A stretch of DNA of 64,000 bases from Humulus lupulus (taxonomy: Eukaryota; Streptophyta; Magnoliopsida; Rosales; Cannabaceae): the NCBI RefSeq assembly GCF_963169125.1, contig NC_084794.1, forward strand, positions 91,433,018 through 91,497,017, written 5' to 3'. Positions within the stretch are counted from its first letter, which is position 1. The number at the start of each line of letters is the position of its first letter. Position numbers and translations under genes: made by a program. The notes under the pieces are model-generated. The model had not been told where the DNA came from. It ran no database searches and saw nothing but the letters and a program-made list of their open reading frames with translations. Shown here piece after piece: positions 1-12,377 of the stretch.

Positions 1-228
1 TTGTGCCCAACATGGCCAAAATTACAGTTATGCCCTTCTAACACGATCCGGGCCTACATGCATACTAATATACATAGTCATGCATCTCAGATAAACAAAT
101 AGTCATATAACATGCTTTAAATCATAATCATGCATTTAACTCATCAAAGTCACACATAAATCCCATCATGCCCTCCTGGCACGCTAATCAAGGCCATTAA
201 GCCTTATTAGCGGATTTGGGTCGTTACA
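1..228 (-). repeat. LTR fragment, Tekay-type Ty3/gypsy (outer end only)
   Basis: The right end reads ...TTAGCGGATTTGGGTCGTTACA, closely matching the outer ends of the LTRs of element H (46997 and 55168). The preceding text about cutting of CTAATCAAGGC..AAGCCTTATTAG is also shared with H. In the minus orientation this is an LTR start (TGTAACGACC). The rest lies left of the window, so a solo LTR cannot be told from a full element. It interrupts element A, whose sequence begins again at 229. Confidence 0.8.
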
Positions 229-493
229 CTTAGGGTCACGTTTCTTGGGTGGTTTTGCACTAAACTGCCTCCCAAGGAAAGTAATGGTGTGTTATTCTGA
301 CACACAGATCGCTAAATATCAGGGGTTTGTTAAAAACCGAGGCGCGTAACTTAGGGAAGCGCGTGACATCACGCAATTGGGCCGAGGCTAACTCAGCTCG
401 GACGTCAAAAGTTAATCATTCAAAAGTTAATCAAACCTTTAAAAACTCTTAAGTCACCCACTAATTAGACAATTCTGTCCGTTAGGCGATCTG

Positions 494-3172
494 ATGGCTC
501 CCAAGAAGAACGTACCCAACTCTTCTTCTCAACAAAAGAACAAAGGGAAGGAGGTTTCCCCTAAGTCTCCTATTCCCCACTTTGGTCCAATGGTGGAGAA
601 AGAATTGGTGGTAGACCCCAACGCCTTCTTCGAGGCAGAAAGAATCGTGTCCAGGATCACCACTCAAGGGAGGGTGAACAAGATTATGCTGAGCCATAAT
701 ATTGAGGTCGGGACCGGAGTTCTCATCGCCGATCTGCTTTCGAAGGGGAAAGGAGTTGCTCCCCTCTCCAGGACAATTTCACAGCTTGGAGTGATGAACA
801 CTTGAAGGCAGGTGCCTTCCTTCCCTTGGACCAATACATCGCGGATTTTCTGAATTTCGTGAAGTTGGCTCCATTTAAGCTCCCCCAAACTCTTATAGGC
901 TTTTGGCGAGGCTGAAATACTTATTTTTGAAGCATGAGTGGGAGGTCCCCACTCCGGTAGATATATTATACTTTTTCTGCCTCAAAGCCAGCCTAGAACA
1001 AAAAGGTCGAGGTGACGGCTTCTACTACCTCACCAGGTTCCCCAATTCTGCTTCGGTCATCGAGCTCCCAAGCCACCCCAATGACAATATAAGACTTATT
1101 CTTTATATCGAACGGGTTCAAAAACTGTGAACACAGATACTTCAACCATCCTTGTAAGTTCTTTATTCTCTAACCTCAACTCGTGAAATTTTATTATTGT
1201 CAATATATTTCCATTATACATGTATTAACTGAGTTTATTATTCGTGCAGCCATATTTGCGAGAACGGTAAAGTCCGTGACCCTGGGGGGTCAGTACGAGA
1301 AATTATCTGAGCTGCCCACCAATGAGAAGGATTACCACCAGATCATGAATGATGTCATGCCAATTGATTGGTGAAGGCTAGACGTTGGCCTTACGGACCC
1401 GAGCTACTCTCTCGGTAATCCTCGAGCTCCCACCCTCTCAAGAAGAGGCCTTGCCGGCCATCGAAGGTGAGGACGAGGAAGAGGACGAGGTGGCTCTTGT
1501 ACGAAAGAGGCGGGTTTCCGAAGCTGTTCAGGAACCCGATTTAGAGCGAGCTATGTCAGGGGCAGCAGTCGGCCCCTCCGGCCAAGGTAACCCATATCCT
1601 TATAGGGAACTAGATAGGGTTGTTGCCGATTTTAGGTTAGTTAGATTTAACCCAAATTAGCTCATCCATCGTCATCCTCATGACCCAGACTGTAATATCA
1701 CCCTGCTCCAGTCCGTAGACCACTTGGTGGTGCGCCATGACAATAGCTACCCTAAGGGTACCATTGTTGTAGATAATACCTTACATTTTAGGTCCGCCAT
1801 CTTTGAGGAGTACGGAACCAATCGTAGGTCATGGCCGTCTCTGCTCCAGGGCGCCTTTGCCCCTAGATTTAAACAGTATGTAGATGAGTCCAGCTCCGAG
1901 GTAGAACCAGAACCTAAACCTCCTAGGATCCAAGAAATACTAATAGTAGACTCTCATTCTCCTCCAATAGTTCCAACGCTGGAGGTCGTGATAATAGACT
2001 CCTCCTCCAACCTGGAGGGTAGGATTTATATTTATTTTCTTTGTGTAGGCTTTTCACTTTACTTGTGAACTAATCCCCTTTTTGTTCTTTTCAGGCGACG
2101 AGATGGAACAAACTAGAGCTCTTGACCTCCGTACCGCTTTCTAGGTCGGGAAAACCTGCTTGGGCCCTGTCGTGAAGAGGCCCATATTTTTGAAGAAGTC
2201 TCCTCCGGCAGGGGGAAATGTCTCAAAATCCCCTGCCAAGTGAAAAGGCCCGAGCTCGACAACTCTGGTGTCTTCCGTTACTCAGAGAAGGATTCCTCCT
2301 CTTCCACCTCGGTTCATGCCTTCTCGGGATCAAGTAATACAAGCTAATCCTCCAACTCCTCCTTCCCCAGTCGCGACCATCCGCATACCAGTTGATCCCC
2401 AGGATCTAGAGAAGAACCCCGAAGCCTTTCGGGGAATCCTTTATGAGACAGTGAGCCACATGGTGGGGCACGCTTATAAGGCTAGCTCGAGGGACTTGAG
2501 GATGATCGAGGAGTGGAGCCCGGAGAACATACTGGAGTTAGCCTTGGGGATGACCCTCACAGTAAGTTTTCCTTCCTTGGTGACAACTTTCTTTTTATCA
2601 CGTCAAAGGATATATCTAACTTGCCTTGTTATTTGTAGTCTGCCCTGGCTCAACATCGCAGCATAGCCTGGGCTAGGGCTAGAAATGATGAGCTCCAGGC
2701 TGAAATCAATGCCACCAAGACTTCCCTGACCGCTGCTCAAGAAGGCGAGCAGGCTGCCAAAGCTGCCTTTGCGGCTGCTCAAAAGAGCGAGTATGATGCC
2801 AAGTTTGCCCTCGCCTCATCCTAGGAAAAAGATCAGGCTACAAAGATTGCCTTGGCTACCCTACAGGCTCGGATTGCACAACTCCAGGTCGAGGTTGATG
2901 AAGCCAAAGCAAAACAGCTAGAGGCTGAGGCTGCAGTTAAAGAAGAGAAGGCGACCTCATTGTCTTCCATGGAAGATATGTTGTACCATTGCTGGGCCTT
3001 TAACCAGGATGGCAACTTTTCTTTCATGGCTCCCGCACTGTGGGATCCATACCTTGAAAAATTCAAGGCTCGGATCTTGCAAGAGCCATCAGAGATGGGG
3101 GATGCTTCTACGGTAGGTGACCAGGAAGGCGAGGAGGTCAAGTCCTCAGTGCAACCTGGGGGAGCTCAGTGA
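494..3172 (+). pseudogene. Accessory antisense ORF of Tat element A (Transposase_28-like plus coiled coil), with three introns
   Basis: ATG at 494. The N-terminal third (to about 1375) resembles the plant domain annotated as 'putative gypsy type transposon' (Transposase_28), with motifs such as FFEAERIVSRI, FLPLDQYIADFL and CEHRYFNHP. An acidic stretch (EGEDEEEDE, near 1465) follows, then a proline-rich linker, then an Ala/Glu/Lys-rich coiled coil (about 2640-2960) ending in a WAFNQDGNFSF segment. Three introns fit GT-AG and keep the frame: 1154-1249, 2019-2094 and 2562-2638, all 76-96 bp. It is broken by frameshifts near 805-900 and 1095 and by stops near 1373, 1660, 2143 and 2823. It runs opposite to element A's pol and lies between pol and the missing 3' LTR. 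Accessory ORFs here are known in Tat elements (maize Grande has one); the function is unknown. A second copy is at 23060-24960. Confidence 0.82.
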
Positions 3173-3444
3173 CAATCTCGTTCCTTTTGTTTTTGTTTTT
3201 ATTTTATTTTATTGTAAACAATTGCCTTTGGGCTTAGTTCGAGGTTTTTCTCCTTGAGACAATTTTATTTTCAATTTATATATCTAATCTCTTTTATCTA
3301 TTCATCTTTCCTTTATTATCTCTCATGTTTATTACTCCTTAGACCTGTACATTCGAGATTTTTAGGAATCAATTTTTAGATCAGGATAGATATTTTAAGC
3401 TCGGTTATCTCCAAACTTTATGTGTTGATTTATATCATACCTAT

Positions 3445-3835
3445 TAAGAATCATGCCTTGGACCCAGTTATATCAGGGATTTTAAATATTTTAAACTTAG
3501 TTCGTGTTAGGTTTATTGATAACTCGAGCTTTAAAAAACCCTTGATTTTAAACAACTTTCCCAACTTTCAAAGTTTTGTACCTAGTTGTATTCAGGGTTT
3601 TAAATGATTAAAACTGAGTTTTTGCTAGGTATATTGACATCTTGAGCTCTTAAAAAGCCATCGAATATTCAATTTTCCAAGCTTCTAAGTTTTGGACCGG
3701 GTTGTATCTAGGGTTTTAAGTGATTTAGACTTAGTTCGTGCTAGGTTTATTGACATCTCGAGCTCTTAAAAGGCCGTCGAATAATCAATTTTCCAAGCTT
3801 CTAAGTTTCTGACCTGGTTGTATCCAGGGTTTTAT
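3445..3835. repeat. Tandem repeat, about 116-118 bp unit, four copies, in the Tat 3' internal region
   Basis: The phrase CAGGGTTTTA or a close variant recurs at about 3475, 3593, 3709 and 3825, with shared text around it (GACATCTCGAGCTCTTAAAA, CCAAGCTTCTAAGTTT). The last two units are most alike. It sits between the accessory ORF's stop (3172) and the end of integrase (about 4055). The flanking parts 3173-3444 and 3836-4054 are AT-rich and show no gene. Short tandem arrays in this 3' region are a known habit of Tat elements and a source of satellites. Confidence 0.85.
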
Positions 3836-4054
3836 ACAACGATCTTATTCTGATCCACCTCGGGTTATATGCCCTCCAAGTAAACAGAATGTAGAGACTT
3901 TCTTGTTTGCTTTTACAAACATCAATACACGAGCTAATACAACCTTAAAAAGAAAAATTATTTAAAACCACCTTAACAAGAAAAATCATTTAACAATTCA
4001 TCTCTTATTTAATTAAATGACTTTTATAATTAAGCCTTACATGGATGACTGTAC

Positions 4055-5880
4055 TATTGATAGTACTTTTTTAAATGCATGGCATTCCAGGTCTGTGGGA
4101 CTCTCTCGCCATTCAGTCGAGCTATCTTGAAGGTTCCTTCACGGAAAACTTCCATGATCTGATATGGTCCTTCCTAGTTCGGACCTAAAACGCCATCCTT
4201 GGGATCCTTATTCGCCAGAAAGACCCTTTGGAGAACCAGGTCGCCTAATCCAAAACTTCGTCTTTTGACTTTAGAATTAAAGTAACGAGTGATTTTTTGT
4301 TGATAATGGGTGAGTTGTAACTGCGAATCCTCTCATTTCTCATCAATCAGGTTGAGAGACACGTTAAGTAATTTTTCATTCTGTTCCTGGCTAAATATCT
4401 TTTGCATGTGGGTGGTTACCATAGCTTCATTGGAAGGACGATCCCGCTTTCAAAAGTTAAGGATAATGGACTGTGTCCCGTGGAGGTTCTGTGAGAAGTT
4501 CGGTATGCCCAAAGTACTTGCAGGAGCTGTTTGGGCCATACTCCTTTGGCCTCGTCTAACCTCTTCTTAAGGCTTGCCTTGAGGGTTTTGTTCACAGCCT
4601 CGACTTACCCATTGGCCTGGGGATACACTACTGAGGGGAAACTCTTAATAACACTGTATTTTTCACAGAAGTTAGTGAAGAGATCACTGTCGAATTGGGT
4701 CCCATTGTCCAACACGATCTTTTTAGGAAGCCCAAACTGACATACAATATTTTTCACCACAAATTCAAGGACTCTCTTTGAAGTGATGGTTGCCAAAGGC
4801 TCGACCTCTACCCACTTCGTGAAATTGTCGATTGCCACCACCGCCAAACAAACTCCTCCTTTGCCCATTGGTAGGGATCCTATTAGGTCGATTCCCCACA
4901 TCGCAAATGGCCAGGGGGATGAGATCATCGTTAGCTCGACTGGAGCAGCGCAGGTAACTATGGAGAAGCGCTGGCATTTGTCACATTTTTTAACATAAGA
5001 GATGGAGTCTTTCATTAAAGTGGGCCAAAAATAGCCCTGCCTCAATATTTTCAATGCTAGGTTTTGCCCCTCATCATGATCTCCACAAAAACCTTCATGC
5101 ACTTCTAGCATAATGGTTTTAGCCTCCTCAGGCAGAACACATCGTAAGAGAGGCAATGAATGCCCACGTCGATATAATGTACCATCTACTATCACATACC
5201 TCAAAGATTGATAGAGTATTTTTCTTGCATCCTTTCTTTCCTCACGTAGCCTTCCCGTTGTGAGGTATTCAATTATGGGGGTCATCCAAGTTGGTCTTGT
5301 GTCGATCATATCGACCTCTATCATTTTTTTTATCACGCTTGGACTCTCCAAGAACTCTACTGGCACTACATTCAAAGTTTCAGCTTCCTTGGTGGTGGCA
5401 AGCCTTGCCAAAGCTTCAACATTTGAGTTCTGCTCGCGAGGTATCTGTTCAACAGTGCTATACTCAAATTCGGATAGTTCCCCCTTCACCTTAGCTAGGT
5501 AAGCCGCCATCTTGGTGCCTCGAGCTTGATATTCCCCCAACACCTGATTAATCACGAGCTGAGAATCACTATAACACTGGATGACCTTTGCTTTGAGCTC
5601 CTTCGCCACTCTCAGTCCAGCTAGTAAGGCCTCATATTCAGCTTCGTTGTTAGATGCTTCAAATTCGAATCTCAGAGCTGTCTGAAATCGATGCCCTTCT
5701 GGGGAGATTAATATGATCCCAGCTCCTTATTCGTTCTCGTTCAATGATCCATCTACGAATATTTTCCACAACTCTTGCACTAGTTCCTTCAAAAGCTCCT
5801 CTTGAAATCCGGTGCATTCAGCCACAAAATTAGCAACGACCTGACTTTTGATTGAGGTCCGTGGTACAAACAATATCTCG
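4055..5880 (-). pseudogene. Element A archaeal-type RNase H and integrase
   Basis: Read in minus. The archaeal-type RNase H starts near 5760 with an FVDGSLNE-like motif and has NNEAEYEALLAG-like and SDSQLVINQV segments, so three acidic positions are visible. It ends with EQNSNVEALARLATT. Integrase follows: an HHCC zinc region with CDKC near 4980, then a core with WGIDLIGSLP (first Asp) and LDNGTQFD (second Asp), and YPQANG leading into QVEA (Glu) near 4600. A long open stretch covers 5609-4605; beyond it the frame shifts and the C-terminal part (GPYQIMEV..., near 4160) is readable only with breaks. No chromodomain is seen, as expected for Tat. It would process and insert the cDNA if intact; here it is dead. 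Confidence 0.85.
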
Positions 5881-7302
5881 AACTGGCTGAGCTCAACTGC
5901 CCATTTTAAAGGACGTCCCCGACGTTTCAGGTTTTTGCAATACCTGTCTTAAAGGTTGGTCGGTCATGGCGTTGATTGAATGGGACTGGAAATATGGCCG
6001 GAGCTTCCTAGTAGCCAATATCAGGTAGAACGCCATCTTTTCTATCAGTGGATATCGTGATTCAGCTCAGAGATGTCTCTTGCTAATATAATACACCAGT
6101 TTTTTAGCACGGTCTTCTTCTCGAACTAACATGGCACTGACTGCATTTTCTGTCACGACCAAATAAAGGAACAGAGGTTCTCTTGACATCGGCTTAGAAA
6201 ATACTGGGGGCTTAACCAAGTGTATTTTTAGGTCAAGGAATGCCTGCTTGCACTAATCAGTCCATTCAAATTTCTTGTTCCCTCTGAGTAAGTTGTAGAA
6301 TGGTAAGCACTTGTCAGTGGATTTTGAAATAAAATGGTTCAAGGCTGCCACCTTTCCTGTCAGGTTTTGAACTTCTTTACACGACCTATATGAGGGCATT
6401 TCTAACAATGATCTAATTTTATCAGATTCGCCTCTATCCCTCTATTATTGACTATGAATCCCAAAAAATTTCCTGATGCTACTCCAAAAGTATAGTTTTG
6501 GGGATTCAGCCTCATATCATACCTCCTTAAAATCTCAAAACATTCTTTCATATCGGATACATGGTTATCGGCAGTCTTGGAATTGACAATCATATCATTG
6601 ACATACACTTCCATATTTCTCCCAATCTGACTCGCAAACATTTTGTTGACTAATCGCTGATATGTAGCTCCGACATTTTTCAGTCCGAAGGGCATGACCT
6701 TATAACAATATACGTTAGTCGGGGTCATGAAGCTAGTATGTTCTTGGTCCGCAAGATTCATCACAATCTGGTTATATCCAGAATACGAATCCATGAAGGA
6801 CATAAGCTCGTGACCCGCTGTGGCATCTACCAATTGATCAATCCTTGGCAGTGGGAAGCAATCCTTGGGGCAAGCTTTGTTCAGGTATGAGAAATCGATG
6901 CAGGTCCTCCATTTCCCATTTGGCTTTGGGACCAACACGGGATTGGAAACCCAGATCGAGTATTTTGCTTCACAAATAAACCCGCACTTTAACAGTTGAG
7001 TTACTTCTTCCTCCAGCGCTTCAGCTCGGACTATTCCCAAATACCTTTGTTTTTTGGGATTTTGTAGGCACGTTCTTGTCCAAGTTTAGAGTGTGCATGA
7101 TTACACTCGAGCTTATTCCCACCATGTCTTCATGTGACCAGGCGAAGACATCCAGGTTCTCTTGTAAGAAATTAATCAACTTCTTCTTCCTTTCATCATC
7201 AAGATTTTTTCCAATCTTAACAACTCTTGAAGCCTCTTTGGGATCTATACTTACTTCCTCGAGCTCCTCATTAGCCTGAAGCTCTGATCTTTCTTCACCC
7301 AT
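5881..7302 (-). pseudogene. Element A reverse transcriptase and RNase H
   Basis: Two open stretches (7302-7021 and 7040-6402) cover the linker and most of RT. Family motifs include LVPKPNGKWRTCIDF, KDCFPLPRIDQLVDATAGH and MPFGLKNVGATYQRL. The catalytic box reads YVND at 6594-6605 where the family has YVDD, so a catalytic Asp is replaced by Asn. Downstream (6400-5900) the classical RNase H is readable in pieces (AESRYPLIEK..., LRPYFQSH) with a stop near 6070 and others. Ty3-type RT copies the genomic RNA in the cytoplasmic particle. Both the active-site change and the frame breaks make this copy inactive. Confidence 0.85.
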
Positions 7303-7948
7303 TCATGGGTCAATGTCATCATGTGGGACAACGTTGTTGTCCTTTGCTTCTTGAGGTTCTTCTGTCCCACAAGTGTCTTCCACTTCTTGGGACTCCTCAC
7401 CTTCGTCACTTATGGCCATAGCTTGCTGCTCGGGTTGTGATTTTCCATTCATAGAAATGCTATTGCATTCCCTGGCAGCGAGCTGATCTCCACTGACGGT
7501 GCATATCCCCGCAGCTGAGGGGAACTTGATTGCTAGGTGGCGGATAGAGGTTATGGCTTCAAATTCCATCAACGCAGGTCGACCCAAAATTACATTGTAT
7601 GCAGCAGGACAGTCGATCACAACGAACTTGAGTAACTTGGAGACAGTTCGCGAGCCTTCTCCCAATATTACCACTAACTTGATCATCCTGATGGTTGCTG
7701 ATCCTTCGCCAGAAAATCCGTACAAAATCATTGAGGTCACCTTCAGTACTGTTGCAGACAACCCCATCTTTTCTAAGGTAGATCTGAAAAGCAGATTCAC
7801 AGAACTGTCGTTATCTACTAGTGTCCTCCGTACTCTTCGGTTGGTGAGCTGAACGGTTATGACCAAAGGATCATTATGTGGGAACTGAACGTGATTAGCA
7901 TCCTCTTCTGTAAATATGATTGGTTGTTTTTCCAATCGATGTTGTTTT
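7303..7948 (-). pseudogene. Element A aspartic protease region (5' end cut by a copia LTR)
   Basis: The protein reads through EKQPIIFTEED, FPHNDPLVI and the active-site region TLVDNDSSVNLLF; the catalytic Asp is present in a changed context (family form DGGSS). ILGRPALMEFEA and FPSAAGICTV follow, then an acidic linker ending at a stop at 7303. Similarity to element C (60105 onward) ends exactly at 7948, where a copia LTR begins with TGTTGG. The apparent N-terminus of the open frame upstream of 7948 belongs to that LTR and is not protease. A retroviral-type protease would cut the gag-pol polyprotein. Confidence 0.82.
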
Positions 7949-9597
7949 TGTTGGTTTTTATTGATCAAATCAGAGATTATACACAGCGGAACAACAATCA
8001 AAATTATTAATTTAACCCCACAAGATATCTCGATCTACTTCTTCACATACATATATATATTGAATCAAAGTGATGAATAGAAAATTACCTCAAGTCCTTC
8101 CTTGCTGCTATCTTTTTGTACGGCAAAATCCTTGAGATCTCACACCAAGATCTTCCAAGATGTTTTCAACACACAAAGAACGAGTGTGGGCTCGTTATAC
8201 AAAACAATAGGCAAGATCTATTTATCAGATGTTCTCAACACATGAGATCTGATAAAGTTTGGACCTATATTTGTGAAGAACAGTGACCTATGCTTGTACA
8301 CTGTTCTATTTCTCTTAGGGAGATTTCGCGTTATATTTTCTATCTCTGAAAAAGTATCGCTCAGAAAAAATGATCTCCTATATTTAATATATCCAATATA
8401 TTAAAAATAAATAATATTAGTTATTTTAAAAATTTTAAAAATAACTAATCAGTTATCAGATTTTTGTTTAAATAATAATATTTTAATCATATTAAAATTT
8501 CTTATTATTTATTTAATATTTAAATAATTAAAATTATTGAACCAAGATTCTTCTAGAATCTTCTTGTGCGTGTAACACAGTGTCTGTGCACTGTGCTACA
8601 CGCCCAACCCATGCCAGGGAGGGCATGTGATTTTCCCAATTTTCATCATTTTTTAAATACCAAAAATCCCAAAAATAAATTAATTCAAAATTAGTTATAT
8701 TTTTGTTAAATCACATAATTAATTAATTACACATAATTATACAATAATTATGTTTAGTGCATAGAAAAATATTTTACTTATCAAATAAGTCATTTTGCCC
8801 ATTTTTGTATTTATCTTTGTCAGTGTTTGTTTGAGCCATTTCGGGGACCATGGACCTATAACATTAAGATCCAATAAATTAAAACTAAATAATTAAACTC
8901 TTTAATCATAATAGTTAATTTATTAATTCTGATATTTCTCCACTATAAATTCAGAATTGAACTCTTTATGTTATAGATATACTTTTATAGAAATCTTATT
9001 TTAAGTTGTCCATTGATTTAACCATCTTACAATAGTTCAACCCTCTAATTAATTAGTTCATAAATTAGAATGAAAGAATTACTATTTTACCTTTCTAATT
9101 TACTTCTTATTCCTTAAGTACCATTAATTCACTGGTGAATAATTAATCTATAATCTAATTATAGTTCTGAGCTCAAAATCATTCAGTTCCAGAATTAACC
9201 CTTAAGGGAACCAATATACGATCCGTTAGGAAAGATTAGATTCCGTATTGTTGATACATGTTCCCAGCCATCCATGATATTAAATCTCCAAAACAAAAGT
9301 CATTAGCCTCAATCTATGAAGAGACCTTAACGAATGAATCAAAAGATTTAATAAACATAAACAGGAGTTCATGAACACTCAGGATTTAGGTTGATCTATA
9401 AATGATCATCAGTTATGATATGAATTACAAATCTTTATTATTAAATGGTTTTTGGATAAAGACTTTTATTCATATCGGTCATTGTCATATATAATCATAT
9501 TATATAAAGCACCTTTACCGAGATGTCTTACCACATCAATCATCTGAATCTAGATTATTTGTATCAACATGATACTCAGTAAACCGTACTCACAACC
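7949..9597 (-). repeat. Copia LTR, truncated, inserted in element A's protease
   Basis: The left end TGTTGG is the reverse complement of an LTR ending ...CCAACA. The body is related in reverse orientation to the copia LTR at 26326-28273: both carry a CCGCTG-type motif near the LTR end, an AGTACGGTTTA segment and a CATCTTAGTAAAGGTACT-like segment. Its outer part is missing because a Tekay LTR starts at 9598 (the 5 bp before it are CAACC). It is AT-rich and carries no coding region. The rest of the copia element, or of the solo LTR, was lost in the deletion that ends at about 12658. Confidence 0.75.
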
Positions 9598-11931
9598 TGT
9601 AATGCCCCGGATTCCCTACTATGGTTAATGGCCGGATTAGTAGGCCGAGAGGGCCATAACTGTTTAATTATGCCATTAAATGTGTTTATGCATGTTTATG
9701 AGAATTATATTATAATATGATGTTAAATGCGTGCATGGGAGTCCACATTTGTTTACAGGGGGTATTTTGGTAATTTGGCCCGTTGAGGGTATAATTGTAC
9801 ATTTGTTTGCGTGTTAATGATATATTGTGAGACCACATTATAATGTGGATTGGTTCGAGTATTTCGACATGAGACGATCTTTAAACATGATTTATCGGTT
9901 TGGTCATAACAGGTTTGAGCTCGGGGCTCGGGGTGAGTCTCGGGGTGTTATTAATGATTATAGCGTTACCGGGGATTTTAGGGTAATAGGTTATGAATTG
10001 TTGATGTTTGAGGATATTGAGATTAGCGGGAATTGGGAAGCGTTTATTATAATTAACGGGTTTAGCGGAATGTACCAATTTTGCCCTTGAGTTGGTTTAA
10101 GAGGCTTTGGATGGCACAAGGGTATTTTGGTCTTTTTAGGGAGGATATGTATGATGTTTAGTGGCTGTAGAAGGTGGTGAAATAAACAGAACAAAACAGG
10201 GGTTTGCTTCCTCCATTCCCGTACATCATCTTCTTCACTTCTCCTTTGAGGGTTTTGAGTTCTTGGTGGAGATTTAAGCTAGGGAAACTTAAGGGCTGGA
10301 TTGGAGACTTGATTTAGCTTGTGAGGGAGGTCCAAAACCGGTTTCAAGGTGAGTTTTAGCCTTTGGTTTCAGCTAGTGCTCTGTTTTCGTTTTAGTTTTC
10401 AATTCATGGTTTTTGATGTGGGAAGTGAGAATCAAAGGGGGGTTTTGTGTTGTTTTGACTGGGGTTTGATGAGGGTGAGCTATGGGTGTTATTTGGGGGT
10501 TTAATTGAGTGTTTGGAGGATTTTTGGAGTTGGTTTGAAGGGTTAGTTCCAAGGGAAAACGCAGGGGAGAGTTGGCTGGTGCGTGCTGGTTCTTGGCTGT
10601 TTTGCGTAATGAGCCGCGGCCTGTCTATGGCGTGCCGCGGCCTATGATGGCTTAAAATGTGAAAATGGCCCTGTCAGGAGGGTGAGTCGTGGCCCATCAG
10701 GGCAGATTTAGCCAAAAGCATGTTTTTAGCTTGGGGATTCAAACCTTAGGCCTCGAGGTTGAACCTAGTACCTAGTTGAGTTATGTTTGATGTCCCGGAG
10801 GCTAGATCTTGGTTTGGGAACCCTCAGTTATCATTTTTATTGATGAATCTTATATTTTGGTTATGACTAGGTGACCGTCAAGGAATTTAAAGGTTGATCG
10901 TTCTCAGGGGTCGTTCATATAATAATTCTCACTCGAACCAGAGGTAAGAAAACGGTGTATAATTACAGTTGCACCCTGTATAGGTATATGACATGCATGG
11001 TTTGATATTGGGGCATGTTGATTGATATATGTGGACATGGATTGCATGTTAAATGCTAGTGAACGTTGATTACCTGTTTGAGACACTGACTAGTCAGGGA
11101 CCGACTCTAAAGTCGATGATCACGCATTGAATGGCTCTATGGCATTAATGCGGGACCGACCCTAAGGTCGAAGAACTTATAAGCGCTTGTCTGGTCTATG
11201 ACCAGATGACTATAGCCAAGGTATATGACCCCGGTGACCGTTTGTCACGTGGCTAAGGGACGTTGTCCATAGTTTCGACTCTAGAGTCGTGAGGAAGGTT
11301 ATGTTGGTGACCAATCACCATGCACCTGTCCTGAACAAGCTTATGAAGGAAATCACCTATCAGTTAAGCCCTGGTGACCCTATCGTCACATGGCTAGTGG
11401 CAGCGATGCTCATTACTGTGACTTTTGGCTATTGTCACCTATTTTTTGGACTCATAGTCCTGAATGGTTACTATGATCGTTGTTGATATTATATCATGTT
11501 TTATTATGTTTTCTTGCTGGGCCTTGGCTCATGGGTGCTATGTGGTGCAGGTAAAGGAAAGGAAAAGCTTGGCCAGCCTTGAGTGGAGAGCTTGGGCGAT
11601 GTAATGTACATACAGGGCCGCTTGACTACCACGGTCAAGGAGTTCTCAGAGGGACTAGAGGTTTACCCTATTTTTTGCCGCTTAGGCCGGCGGGGATTGT
11701 ATATTTGGAACTGTAGCAACTCTTTTGTAATACAAACTACTTGTAAACATTTTAAAAGGCTCATGAGCAGTTTATTTACTTATTGAAATGTACCCTTTCC
11801 TTTTTATTGGTTTTTCACCTTAACCTGTTAATGGTACCTAGATCACGTTTTTAACCAAAGGACTCGGGTAGCGAGTCAAATTTCCGGTTCACTGTTCACC
11901 GTAACTATTCTAGGGTAACCAGGGTGTTACA
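9598..11931 (+). repeat. 5' LTR of the truncated Tekay-type element
   Basis: 2334 bp with TG...CA ends. It is homologous along its length, in reverse orientation, to the solo LTR at 36940-39308: shared GACTCGGGTAGCGAGTCAAA-like end, shared CCGCGGCC stretches, shared GGTAAAGGAAAGGAAAAGCTT-type segment near 11552. It contains perfect or near-perfect palindromes such as TGACTAGTCA (about 11086) and CGACTCTAGAGTCG (about 11277). Short open frames inside it are not genes. Confidence 0.88.
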
Positions 11932-11934
11932 ACT

Positions 11935-11946
11935 TGGTATCAGAGC
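11935..11946 (+). other. Primer binding site, initiator Met-tRNA
   Basis: TGGTATCAGAGC, complementary to the 3' end of plant initiator Met-tRNA, three bases after the LTR end. This fixes the LTR boundary and the element's direction. Confidence 0.93.
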
Positions 11947-12377
11947 AATGCCAAGGTTAGGGTTCCTGTAGACTGGCTGGGTATGTACACACATCACCGA
12001 AGACAAGCTCGACTCACGGTTTGGTAACTATTTACGTGGTTACATGTGTAATTGTTTAAATGTGATATATATGCTTTACCTGAGTGCATGAGATACTATG
12101 TTGAGCCTGTTCCTTGAAATATTATATCCACAGCAAATGTGTATTGATTAGTACTGAGATTGCTGGCACCTGCTTATTAGTATGGTTGTTTATGGGTTAT
12201 TATGTGATACATGCTGAGTGCTGAATGCCATGAACATGTATCTGATTGTGGATATTAAGTGACTGTGGAATGTGATTATTATCTGTTTGTTCTTGGACCG
12301 TAAGGCGGCAAGAGGTTTAGTTATTACTACCTGACTGGCCGTGTTGATTGTTGTTTCAGTAAGGTATCAGTGACAGA

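Noticed and set aside
7303..8001. Start of the element A protease frame at 8001
   Set aside because: The first 18 or so codons are copia LTR sequence; family similarity stops at 7948.
11935..11946. A tRNA gene suggested by the Met-tRNA match
   Set aside because: Only the 12-base primer-site complement is present; no cloverleaf. The same holds for 40860-40870 and 52935-52946.
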